DNA of 64,000 nt from Eudorina sp. 2006-703-Eu-15. Its lineage: Eukaryota; Chlorophyta; Chlorophyceae; Chlamydomonadales; Volvocaceae. The notes under the pieces were generated by a model. It was given only the letters and a program-made list of their open reading frames with translations, made no database searches and was not told the DNA's origin. The translations under genes were made by a program, and so were the position numbers. The stretch is from positions 372,001 through 436,000 of the forward strand of contig BDSI01000080.1 of assembly GCA_003117195.1 (NCBI GenBank), written 5' to 3'. Of this stretch, positions 45,801-55,679 are shown piece after piece. Every line of letters begins with the position of its first letter. The stretch's first letter is position 1.

Positions 45801-48800
45801 GCCGCAGCGGATGGCGTTGAGCAGCGCCACGAAGTCGCCGTCCTCCTGCCGGAACACCTGCACAAGCGGGCGGGGCGGGGGGGGGCGCAACTCTTCTTGC
45901 CAGCCCTACTACGGTGTCTCATCAGCCGTCCACTATCAGAACATATCAGCTTCTACTTATCTCGTCGGCGTCAACGCTTCGCCGTCGTCGTCAATGTCTA
46001 CATCGGCGGTTATCGGTTTGTTGCACTTTTGCGGTTTCGCTGTCTTTATTGACAATAAGGGGGGGCGAGAGGGGCAGGGGCCAGGGGCCGAGAGGGGCAG
46101 GGGCCGAGAGGGGCAGGGGCCGAGAGGGGCAGGGGCCGAGAGGGGCAGGGGCCGAGAGGGGCAGGGGCCGAGAGGGGCAGGGGCCGAGAGGGGCAGGGGC
46201 CGAGAGGGGCAGGGGCCGAGAGGGGCAGGGGCCGAGAGGGGCAGGGGCCGAGAGGGGCAGGGGCCGAGAGGGGCAGGGGCCGAGAGGGGCAGGGGCCGAG
46301 AGGGCAGGGGCCGAGAGGGGCAGGGGCCGAGAGGGGCAGGGGCCGAGAGGGGCAGGGGCGAGAGGGGCAGGGCCGAGAGGGGCAGGGGCCGAGAGGGGCA
46401 GGGGCCGAGAGGGGCAGGGGCCGAGAGGGCAGGGGCCGAGAGGGGCAGGGGCCGAGAGGGGCAGGGGCCGAGAGGGCAGGGGCCGAGAGGGGCAGGGGCG
46501 AGAGGGGCAGGGGCCGAGAGGGGCAGGGGCCGAGAGGGCAGGGGCGAGAGGGGCAGGGGCCGAGAGGGGCAGGGGCCGAGAGGGGCAGGGGCCGAGAGGG
46601 GCAGGGGCCGAGAGGGGCAGGGGCCGAGAGGGGCAGGGGCCGAGAGGGGCAGGCGCGGCTCCCCTGACTTCTCTGTCAGGGGTGGTGGTAGCTGGGTAAT
46701 GGGGTGCCTGTGTGGGCGACCTCCCCTGTGTTTGGCTGTATCCACTTCTGGGGATTCTGGCCTCTGCTGTGCGTATCCCTTTGGTAGTGTTTATTGTTCA
46801 TTCATTCATTCTCTGTCCGTCTCCGGGTGAGGGCAACAGCGGTATGATGTGGCCCCGCGGCCGCTGGAGGCCCGCACAGGCGCGGGGGTATCACAATGCA
46901 CGCACACGGACATGCCCAGGCCCCAAGCAAGCCCATCGCATGTCACGTAACGCAGGCTTCCCTCCGTGGCCCGCATAGGGTACACGCCCGCCTCACCTTC
47001 TCCAGTTCCACGCACTCAAAATCGCCGTAGCCGTGAAACACGGGCGCCTGGGAGGGGGAGGGGGGGGGAAGCGCACATGTTCGGGTCGGGTCGGGTGTGT
47101 GCCGCTGCCACTGCCGCCCCGCAGTGGGCCGGGTCACCGGGTGTGGGTCAGCAGCAGTGGAGCACAGACCCGGCACTCGCCTCGAACAGGAGGCCACGGT
47201 TGAGGAAGGTCTGCTCCGCGGGTGTCAGGGGGCTCCTGGGGGTGGCCCGCTGCGCGCCGCCCGCTGCCGTGTGGCTGCCTTTCTTGATGGGCCCCAGCCT
47301 GGATCCATCGGGCCACGTATGGGGCAGGGTTGGCAAGCCGGGGGGTCAGCCTTAGGAAGGCACCGCAAGCCACGGGGGGGATGGCAAGCCACGCGCAGGA
47401 ACCCGGTAAGATGGCCGGCTTGAGCTCATCCCTCACCACCTACATCTACATACCCTGCCTCCGATTCTTGACCCCCGCCGTCAACGGATCGCGCCTGCGA
47501 GCCACCCATCAGCCGCATCCGCGGCCCAAGAGTCACCCGCTTTTCAGGTAACGGTGCGGCTTGCTTTTCGACTGCGGGCCCAAGGATTCGAGCCCCACTC
47601 ACTGGAAGAGGTCGCCGCTCAGCACCATCTGCAGCCCGCCAAACGGCCTGTCAGACCCCTCCAGCACCTCTTTCGCTCGCCTCTGCACGTGGATGAGGCA
47701 CCCGTCAGGCCCATCAGGCCCGGGGCGAAGAGGTGAGTGGATGCGGTGGACGGGCGGGCGGCGGATGGGTTCTGTCGCTGAGACCCTGGCCGCGCCACCG
47801 ACTCCTTTACGACACACAGCATCGCAGCCGCACAGCAACTTCACACGCGGCACACTTACGGTGTTTGCTCTCAAGAGGACGCTCGACGGCCTCCGCCACC
47901 TCCCAGCCCTCCCCTTCCCCCCCCCAACTCGGTGGCGACCCGTCCTGCCTGGTCCCGCCGTCGCTCTCGCCGCCCCGGCAAGCCCCCCCTACCAGATGAC
48001 CTCCGCCTTCCTGACAACCCCACCTGTCCCTGGCTGGCAGCTACTTGACATGTTCATTGTATCCACATGCTCTCCTTAGCAAGGCACGTTCTTACCACAC
48101 CGCCCCGACAGTCGCATCCCCCCAAACAGCCCCACCCTGTCGAAGTCCATGAACACCGCCGCCGCCTGTCGCCTCGCCCGGCTCAGGTAGTGGTCCAGAG
48201 CCTGCAGCAGCTCGGCGCTCATCATGCTCGCCTCGTCCACGATAAGCGTGTCCAGCTCCAGCAGCAGCGCCAGAACCTGGACGTGGGCCGCATTGCGGTA
48301 GTTGAACAGGTGTGGGGTTATGCACCCCCAACCATGTAACACACACACACACACCACCGGCCGCTGGTACACTGGCGTCCCTTCCGTACACTACCGTACT
48401 GCACCCATGCCGCGTTCGTACGCGTCCCTGCCTACAAATCCCTCCTTCCGCGCTTCTCACCCGTAGCCGCGCCACCACCATAGTAACCTGTTTGCTTTCA
48501 TCCTGTTTGCTTTCACCTTGTCTAGTTACTGTATTTTGTCTTGCTCCCTTCCACTTTGCCTCACAACTTGCTTCCTTCCGCGTTCCCGCATGATGGACGA
48601 CCGACGCTGCTTCCGTGGGGGCCGTCACCATACATTCGTCATACATTTTACAGGTCGGTAACCAATCCGTTTGCGTGCGTCGTGCGTCTCCGTATTTAGT
48701 ATTTGCGGTATGATTTGCCTTGCGGTGGTGGCGCGGCTGCCTTGTCCGCGCGCCTGCATATGGTAAGTTTTCTTCGCAGGTTCTATGGTAAATATATTGC

Positions 48801-50287
48801 CACTTGGGATCGGGCGGGCGGGCGGGTTGCAATTCTAAACACACACACACACATCCGGGGGAGAGTGCTTCGGCGGTCTCCCGTATGGGGCGGGTTAGCG
48901 CCCCCGGCCAGCGTCGGCCCGGCAGATATGTAACGATACACACACACATTGCTGTAGGGGCGGGTAAGGGGTAGGCGTGGCATCCGCTCCCAGGTAGGTG
49001 GGTGGGTGGGTTTATTCGTATATTGATTTATTGGTTGGTTTATTTAATGGTTGATCGTTAACCCAAGAAAACCTAGCCAAGCTGGCAGTGATAGTGCTAG
49101 CGGTGTTCCGAACATCGACAGCAGCATGACGGCGGCGCCGAACGGCGTCATGACTACGGCCACGATGACGAGGGGGACCCCTTCTTAGCACTCCCCTCCT
49201 CCCCTCCCCTCCCCTCCCCTGGTGTTTCCCCTCCCGGCTGCGCACAGGGCTGTCCATGAGGTTCCCCACGTGACAGCAGCTCGGGTCCCGCCCTCCCTCC
49301 TTCCCTCCCTGGAGCAGTACACGAAGCGGTGCCTAGAGGGCATCCCTCCCTCCCTCCCTCCCTCCCCGGCGGCAGTCCCGCCCCGCTCCCTGTGGGCACC
49401 TTGTCATCCGTGGTCATGCGCTCCAGGTCCCTGAACTGCTCGCATGTCCGCAGCTTGAGCAGCGAGTTCAGGGTCACACCTGCAAGGAGAGGCGCGGTCG
49501 ATCGCACCGTCAAGTCAATCAATAATGCTGTCCGCGGTACGGATCCGATACTGCCCAACCTTTGCGTTGTGCTATGGGTTGGGTTGGGGTGGCTTAGCCC
49601 CGTATGATTTAGTTACTTGGTAGCGTACAGATAAGAGGTGTAACTGCAGTGCGGTGTAACGCAGGCAGACATGTCCTGGCTCGGCCGTCATGCAGCGGCG
49701 GCGCCAGGGAGGGGGCAGCATGCCGCACACACCGCCTCTTCAGCCCTGCGTGAGGGGAACCCGCCCCGCGCCGCACCTCCGACCAGGGTTGCTGCCAGGC
49801 CCGTCATGGCCACCACCGCCACGCGCCGCTCGTACTCCGCTGTGGTGTCGTACCGGCTCTCCAGATGCCGCCGCAGCGCATTCAGCGTCGCCGATTTGCC
49901 GGTCCCGGCGCAGCCCGTGAGGAACACGTTGCGACCCGCCATGACCGCATCGATGGCTCGCTGCTGCTGCTCCGAGGGCAGGAAAGTCTCCCCGGGTCCC
50001 TGCGGCGGTCCCGGAGAGGATCCTGACTGGCCCGACATATCGCCGGGAGAGGTAATCACTGTGGTGGTCTCGGAGGCATGACCGGAGCTGCGGTGACCCG
50101 CGTGGAGGGCGGTGCCGGCGGCCCTCGCCGGGATGTGAGGGTCCGGGAGGGGTGACAAGACCCGGCCAGGGGAGCGCGGCGTAGGTCCCGCCTGGCGACA
50201 TTGTGCCGGCAATGTCGGCTTGACAATGCCTCGTTGACATGGAGAGGCCTGTGTCGGGGCGGTCAGGCGGCAACCCCCAAGTCGCAT
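39889..50287 (-). CDS. PIF1: PIF1-family 5'-3' DNA helicase
   Basis: Fourteen-exon model: 49777-50287, 49400-49479, 48136-48276, 47603-47682, 47181-47298, 46997-47047, 45642-45857, 45014-45175, 44649-44798, 42929-43098, 41826-41946, 41315-41377, 40837-40944, 39889-40590 (about 890 aa). Superfamily 1B motifs in order: Walker A GCAGTGKS (125-132), MTGLAATLVGGVTLNSLL, Walker B LIVDEASM (208-215), FGGLQMVLSGDLFQ (258-271), VFRQ.DGDF (328), VGAQVMLVWNMD, NGSRGVV, AWAITVHKAQGMTLDK (606-621), and GHGMLYTALSRARGPEGLQL (631-650). PIF1 helicases act in genome maintenance, telomeres and G-quadruplex unwinding; nuclear or organellar location is open, and the first 83 residues before a second ATG could be a targeting extension. 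The 233-residue tail is Gln/Ala-rich with a helical end. The join 48136/47682 is the weakest (donor GTGGGG). Introns after 47181 and 45014 appear to use GC donors. Confidence 0.8.
43260..44177 (+). mobile_element. Truncated hAT-type DNA transposon
   Basis: A 918-bp element with terminal inverted repeats: left end CAGTGTTTTTTATATGG, right end the inverse of CAGTGTTTTTTCGTTAC. It is flanked by an 8-bp target duplication with one mismatch (GTCACCGG at 43252-43259, GTCACCGC at 44178-44185), the size made by hAT transposases. Two plus-strand open frames (about 43487-43705 and 43663-44121) include YPWVKCVP-x-KRGC, which is reminiscent of the zinc-finger start of hAT transposases. No catalytic domain remains, so it is non-autonomous. 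It sits in an intron of the helicase gene (43099-44648). Confidence 0.75.
46063..46653 (+). repeat. 16-bp G-rich minisatellite, about 36 copies
   Basis: Unit CCGAGAGGGGCAGGGG, with occasional 14- or 15-bp variants lacking a G or C. It lies in the helicase intron 45858-46996. It has no stop codons in most frames, so it creates long false open frames on both strands. Each unit has two G4 runs on the plus strand. Confidence 0.95.
48297..48356 (+). mobile_element. LINE 3'-end fragment
   Basis: GGTAGTTGAACAGGTGTGGG followed by GTTATGCACCCCCAACCATG and TAAC(AC)n, matching 20206-20264 at the end of the LINE remnant with few differences. It is in the helicase intron, starting only about 20 bp from the splice acceptor of exon 48136-48276. 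Confidence 0.75.
48853..48945 (-). repeat. Dispersed repeat with (GT)n head, copy 2
   Basis: Inverse copy of 16893-16980, nearly identical over about 85 bp and flanked by (CA)n on both sides; in the same helicase intron as the LINE fragment. Confidence 0.85.
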
Positions 50288-51287
50288 CGCCGCCTTGCGA
50301 CCGGTCGAGGCGCTCAGACGTCGCAGATGGCGAAACCCGGTCCGAGAATAGTCATGAGAAAGTAATGGACGTTCAAGATCACCCCTATTTGCGGCAGAGG
50401 ATGACTTGTAGACGAATTCGCCCGTAAACCTGCGACGGTTGCCCCTCTGCGTTGTTCATCACCCGTTTGCGTGAATAAAAGTCATAAAGGGTATCTGTTT
50501 GCAACTTAAAACAAATAAAACCGTTGCGTAAGAATGTGGATCGTGACAGCCCTGCGCCGTGGGGCTCCCTGTTAAATTCTGGAGTGCACTTGTTGTGTGC
50601 GAGCTAGAGAATTACGAGTATATCGTCTTTAGGTGATAAAGACCCTTGGAGGTTTGTGGATTGTCATTCGGCAATGTGACACGCCGAGCGGTGTACAGCG
50701 GTTAGATGTTGGCCGTTAGCATGTCAGCAGCTCTGATATTCCGTTGCAAAGCAGCAACCCATTGACCACTCGGCCAAAAGGATTGAGTCGACTTTCAACG
50801 CTGGTGTGCACCTTTTGACGGCTCGCAGTAGGGCCCTGTAGGGCTTGGGAGACGGGTTCCGATGGCGGGAGGGGTCTGGGGCCCTGGCCCAGCCTGTTCG
50901 GTCTTAACCTGCTTGCTGAAATGCTTGGTAATGCAGTCGAAGTTGGTGGGTTGGTCTGGGACGGATCCAGTCGACTGTTTCATGTTGCGAGCCAGATGTT
51001 GCCACCGGAAATAGGGGCACGCGAACCATTATTCCTTCGTAACCGAACTCAAATCGTCCACATCCCAAATTCAGTGTCGCCCAAGGTCGAGATTGTTGCA
51101 CTTATGCACCAATTTGAAACCAACTGCAAACCACATACCGTGTGGGTTCGGAGCCGCACCGGACACAACAATCGTGCACAACAATCAAATTGATACAGAG
51201 CGTTCGTTCATATGATGTATGCTTGTGGAATATTTTTATCAAACAAATTTGTTGGAAGTACACAAGGTCTCCAACTGCATCCCGACC
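50288..51287. other. Divergent intergenic region between helicase and aldo/keto reductase
   Basis: About 1 kb separates the two divergent starts, so it should hold both promoters and 5' UTRs. No TATA or other element could be assigned with confidence. A tRNA-Ser-like fragment lies at 50735-50782. Confidence 0.5.
50735..50782 (-). other. tRNA-Ser-like 5' fragment
   Basis: The minus strand reads TTGGCCGAGTGGTCAATGG, the typical D-arm of class II tRNAs, followed by a GTTGC/GCAAC hairpin. There is no recognisable T-arm or acceptor stem, so it is a tRNA fragment or tRNA-derived repeat, not a functional gene. Confidence 0.3.
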
Positions 51288-54200
51288 ATGCAAGCGTTGC
51301 AAGCCCAGCGTTTACAAGTTCGCTCCGCAGGGAAACCCTTTGCGGCGAATCGTCTGACAAAGACCCATCGATGCAAGCATGTCATACCTTTCGCAACAGC
51401 TGCGTCGGGCACACAGCTGGCGCCCATGGACGTCAGGACACTCGGCAAGACCGACGTCGTGGTGCCAGTGATGGGCGTGGGCGCCTGGTCCTGGGGCGAT
51501 CGGAGCGGCTACTGGGGCTACGGTCGCGAGTACGGTCAGGAGGAGAGCCGAGCAGCTTACAAGGTGCGCGGTGGGTGATGAACGTTGACGAAAGGACCCA
51601 CCAGCCACCCCGCCTCCCCAATGACACAACGGGGTCCACTTGTCAACGTAAATGCAAGGAAGCTATCGTTTCCAGTTGTCCGAAAGGATGTGTCTGATGG
51701 CGTTCTTCGTGCGCGCAGCTCTGGTCGGTCAGTCCTCGCCCCTTCCCACGCTCCCCCCTCCCCCCTCCCTCCCCCTCCCCGGGCAGGCGCTCATCCGCGC
51801 GGGTCTGACCTTCATCGACACGGCGGAGGTGTACGGCTTTGGAAAGAGTGAGGTGCGCCGCCTGCAACCGCTCCCACAAACACACCCCTCGCATCGCGGC
51901 CGCCGTGCTGTGGCTGCAGCCGCCGGGGGGCTCGCCGCCCCTCGGTCCTGCCCCGAAGTCCCACTGATGGCCCCACTGGGGGTGACCGCCCGGCGGCGGG
52001 GACCGGTCCTCAATCAGCACGCAGCGAATCGTCCACGCGCCGCTCGTTTCCCTGCGATGCCCCACTTGCGCAGCCGGCGACCCGAGCCGCTTCGTCGGGT
52101 TCACATCGTGTTCACACACACCTCCACCCGCACCTGCGCACTTGATGTTCCCGCGTGTCCCCTGCATATCCACACCCTGCCCCCCCAATTCAAATTCCTG
52201 TACCTCCTGACCCAAAACTCGCCTCCAGGAGTTCCTGGGCGAGTTCATGCGGGAGCAGCAGGCCGCCGACCCCGGCTCCCCCGCCCCCGTCATCGCCACC
52301 AAGTTCGCCCCCCTGCCCTGGCGCTTCACCTCGGCCAGCGTGGTGCAGGCGGCCAAGGCCTCCCTGGCGCGCTTGGGGCTGCCCAGCATGGGGCTCTACA
52401 TGCAGCACTGGTGCGGTGGGGCGGATGGGGGGTAGCGGGGGCTCAGGGAGGGGTTCAGGGAGGGGTTTGGGGGAAGACCCCGTAAGCGCGGGCGGACCGC
52501 AGTGCTGGCTTGACTGGAGTGGCGGAATGAGGGGTTGGCCGAGGACAGGGCGGAGGCATGGGCCCCGGACTCGGGCCACCGAGTGGAGCTGCCGAGGGGG
52601 CGCTGCTGCCGTATGTCCAGTGCGTGGGCCGTCCGGAAGAGCGGGCCGCCGGCCACTATTCTCTCATGGCGGCGGCCGATAACCAGTCGAGACATGATGA
52701 TGTACTGTTTGTGGCCGTGTTGCGTGTTGGGACGGGAACGTGACCGGGCGGCAGCCCCCGCCCGGGCGCGTGTCAGGCGCTCCTCCGAAATCCAGACAAC
52801 CCGCTGCCCGCCTGCCCGCCACCCGTTGCCAGGCCCGGTTACGGCCCGCAGTATTTTTTCAATGACGCGTACCTGGAGGGTCTGGCGGACTGCCGGCAGC
52901 AGGGGCTGTGCAAGGCGGTGGGGGTGTCCAACTTCAGCGCGGACCGCATTAAGCGGGCGGTGAAGCTGCTGGGGGCCCGGGGGGCACCGCTGGCCTCCAA
53001 CCAGGTGCGACACGACACACGGGCAGGGGGCACGGGGCGGAGAGGGGCGGCGAGGGGCGGGAGGACCCGTGACAGCAGCTGCTCGGGGGCTGCATCCATG
53101 GGAGGTGCGGAAACGCGCTGGGCGGAGAGGGCGGAGAGGGCGGCTGGGCGGGGAGTCCCTGTGCCTGGCGACGGGAGCCACTGCCCTCCCGATGTGTGTA
53201 CTGGAAATCTGGGATGCCCGACCTGCCTTCGGGCTCCCCAGTGCCCCGGGGTGTGCATTCCTGCATCCGGGACACTGCTCCGATACCACTTATTTTCCCC
53301 TTCGCCCCCTGAACCCGACACACCCTCCCGCCGTCTCACGCACACAATGAACACGGCTATTGCGCTGGACTTGCACGCCCCGCAGGTGCAGTACAGTCTG
53401 CTGTACCGCGCCCCGGAGAGCAACGGCGTGCTTGAGGCCTGCCGGGAGGCGGGGATCACCCTGGTGGCGTACAGCCCGCTGTGCCAGGGGCTGCTCACGG
53501 GTGCGTCAGGACCCGGGGTGACTGGTCTATGTATTGACTGAGGATCAGATTTGACCATATGACCCACGGGTCGCTAGGTGGCAGTATCCGCACACCCCTC
53601 TGCCCCCGGCCCTTGCGGTCATATGCGCTGCGGCGGCGGCGAGGACCACGCCCGCGCGTGTGGGTGCACGGGTTGCCGGGCAGCGAGGTCACGCTCGCAC
53701 CCACACATGCGCCCCTCCCCCCGCGCCTGATATGAATGGATGAATGAACGTTACAGAGGACCCCAAAAGGGATCAACGGTGTATTTGTATGCCCGCCTGT
53801 CCGCCTGCCCCCTGCCCCAGGCAAGTACTCATCCAGCGGCCAGAAGCCCACTGGCCCCCGCCAGCTCGTGTACTCGGAGTCGCGGCTGCGGGAGGTGCAG
53901 CCGGTGCTGGATGCCGTCAAGGCGGTGGCTGAGGAGCGGGGCAAGACGATGACGCAGGTACGTGAGGGCTCGCCGCAGGGAGGAGGCAGGGGACGCGTGT
54001 CCGCGCTGCGGACCCGTGCCGGTTGCGGCGAGGACTGCTACTGCTGCTGCTTGCTGCTTCGGCTCCTTCGCGTTGGGTGGTCCTTCTGGTGTTCACCGTG
54101 AGGCGCCGGGCTCGGGCTGTGCGCCCCTCTCGCGCCCTCCAGGTGGCCCTCAACTGGTGCATCTGCAAGGACACGCTGCCCATCCCTGGGGCCAAGAACG

Positions 54201-54328
54201 CCCGGCAGCTGGACGAGATCGCGGGGGCGCTGGGCTGGCGGCTGAGTGACGCGGAGGTTTCGGAGCTGGACGCGGTGTCGGCCAGGGTGCCCATCGGGCT
54301 GGGCTTCCCCGTGGTGCGTCGGGACTAG
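51288..54328 (+). CDS. Aldo/keto reductase, plastid-type
   Basis: Seven exons: 51288-51563, 51787-51852, 52229-52410, 52833-53004, 53386-53500, 53821-53957, 54143-54328 (1134 nt, 377 aa); every join is in phase with GT-AG. It has the NADPH-dependent aldo/keto reductase barrel with the full catalytic tetrad: D103 and Y108 in FIDTAEVYG, K139 in VIATKFAPLPW, H174 in YMQHWPGYG. Later landmarks are KAVGVSNFS, PLASNQVQYSLLYR, LVAYSPLCQGLLTGKY and IPGAKNARQLDEIAGALGW. The sequence pattern is that of the plant chloroplast group including Arabidopsis At1g06690. The first 45 residues, rich in Ala, Arg, Thr and Gln and poor in acidic residues, fit a transit peptide; I used the first ATG in the open frame (51288). 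Substrate not known. The intron 53501-53820 contains a dispersed repeat copy. Confidence 0.92.
53735..53790 (+). repeat. GTTACAGCGGACCCC repeat family, partial copy
   Basis: GAATGAACGTTACAGAGGAC then CCCAAAAGGGATCAACGGTG, matching the inverse of about 33505-33545. It lies in the fifth intron of the aldo/keto reductase gene. Confidence 0.6.
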
Positions 54329-55679
54329 GGGCGGCGGGCGGGAGGGCGGAGCCTCAGATGCTGTGGGTTGAGGACCTGGGACGCGTGGGGAGCCGGGCAG
54401 CACGGAGGACGACGGAGGAGCGGTGCGGGTCTTGCGGTCGGGGCGCTTCCCATCAGCGCTGTCGGGTGCTGTCGCGGTCGCGGTCGACCTCCTGCAGCCA
54501 TTAAAACTCACTGGGACCATGGCCCTGTCACGACGCAAGCCCGAGGGTGACGTTCGGACGCCTGTCCGCTGCCCACAGGAGAACTGGTGATCGGACCCCA
54601 GGACCCCGCCCAACGGCACAGAGACCCCCATCCGACCCGAGGACCCCCAAACGGCGCGGCGCGCAGCGCTCGGGGCCGCGTGGCCGAGCCAGGGTTGCGG
54701 CTCTGTGCGTCGGGCAGTGTACGGCGGCCTCCGTTCTCCCCCTGGCCCCCGGAAAGGAGGGGTAGGGGGAACCCGGTGTGGCGGCTCTCGTCACGGCGTG
54801 CAACGGTCCGGGCGATTACGGCACGTTGCCGAGGGACGTGTGACCTGGCGGTATGCGGAGGCTTGTTGGGTTTGGGGAGTGTACGGATGGGGCCTTGGTC
54901 AAGACCTACGGTATGGCGGGCGGGTTGGACCGCGTACGGCGAAATGTTTCTGTCCAACGATACAAGATGCATGTGCGTGCGCTGTACGTGTCACCTCAGA
55001 TTTGTTGTCGTGCAGCGCCTGGAATGTACGGAGATAAAGTTGTCGTACGCGAGTTTGGATGAGCCGGCTGGGTTTTTGCAGTCTATGAGGAAGGTCAGGG
55101 TTTGGGACGATCCAAGCATTTCATAATTTTTCCCCGAGCAGATCGGCAAAGTATTTTGTTACATATCCAAAGGCGGAGTTCGCGTGCGTTCGCGGGGTGA
55201 CGGTGACGTTACGTTTGATTTATTCTTTATCGTACATACGGTTGCGTCGTCGGGAGGAAATGTCGTACAAATGGAGCATGACGCTCCCTGTAAGATGCCA
55301 AAAGGCCCCGCCTCCCCTGGGGTTGCTGCGGTACCGGACCGCGGCGGACTGGGGCTCCATCCCGGCTTGACCGGCCCGATCTTGACCAACCTCACGACGG
55401 CGATTGCAGCATTAGACGGCCAGAACCGTCAGCGGATGTAGTATATGGGCGCCTGCTGAACCGACAGCCCATAGGCTATAGACGGTACCGAGCTCATCTG
55501 GACCCGTGCGCCAGTGTTCTGGTGTCGGGTGCTGTGGTCGCCATCCGTGAATCAACGGTTGCTTTGGTTGGTTGGCCAGCAACAACCAACAACGACCCCG
55601 TACGTAATATTATCGGCCGGCCGCGTGAACAGTTCCAGGGAACCGCGATATATAAAAATACGTGCATTGATCTCCTTGC
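54329..55679. other. Intergenic stretch: 3' UTR of the aldo/keto reductase and 5' flank of the AlkB-like gene
   Basis: Open frames here on both strands have no domain. A TGTAA occurs near 55289, a possible but distant poly(A) signal for the upstream gene. No other feature was recognised. Confidence 0.45.

Noticed and set aside
46063..46653. CRISPR-like array or repetitive protein gene
   Set aside because: Units are directly adjacent with no unique spacers, and the array is a minisatellite inside a spliced intron of the helicase gene.
39889..50287. Helitron transposon, because Helitrons encode PIF1-like helicases
   Set aside because: There is no HUH/Rep domain upstream of the helicase, the gene has about fourteen exons, and the tail is unlike Helitron proteins; a host PIF1 fits better.
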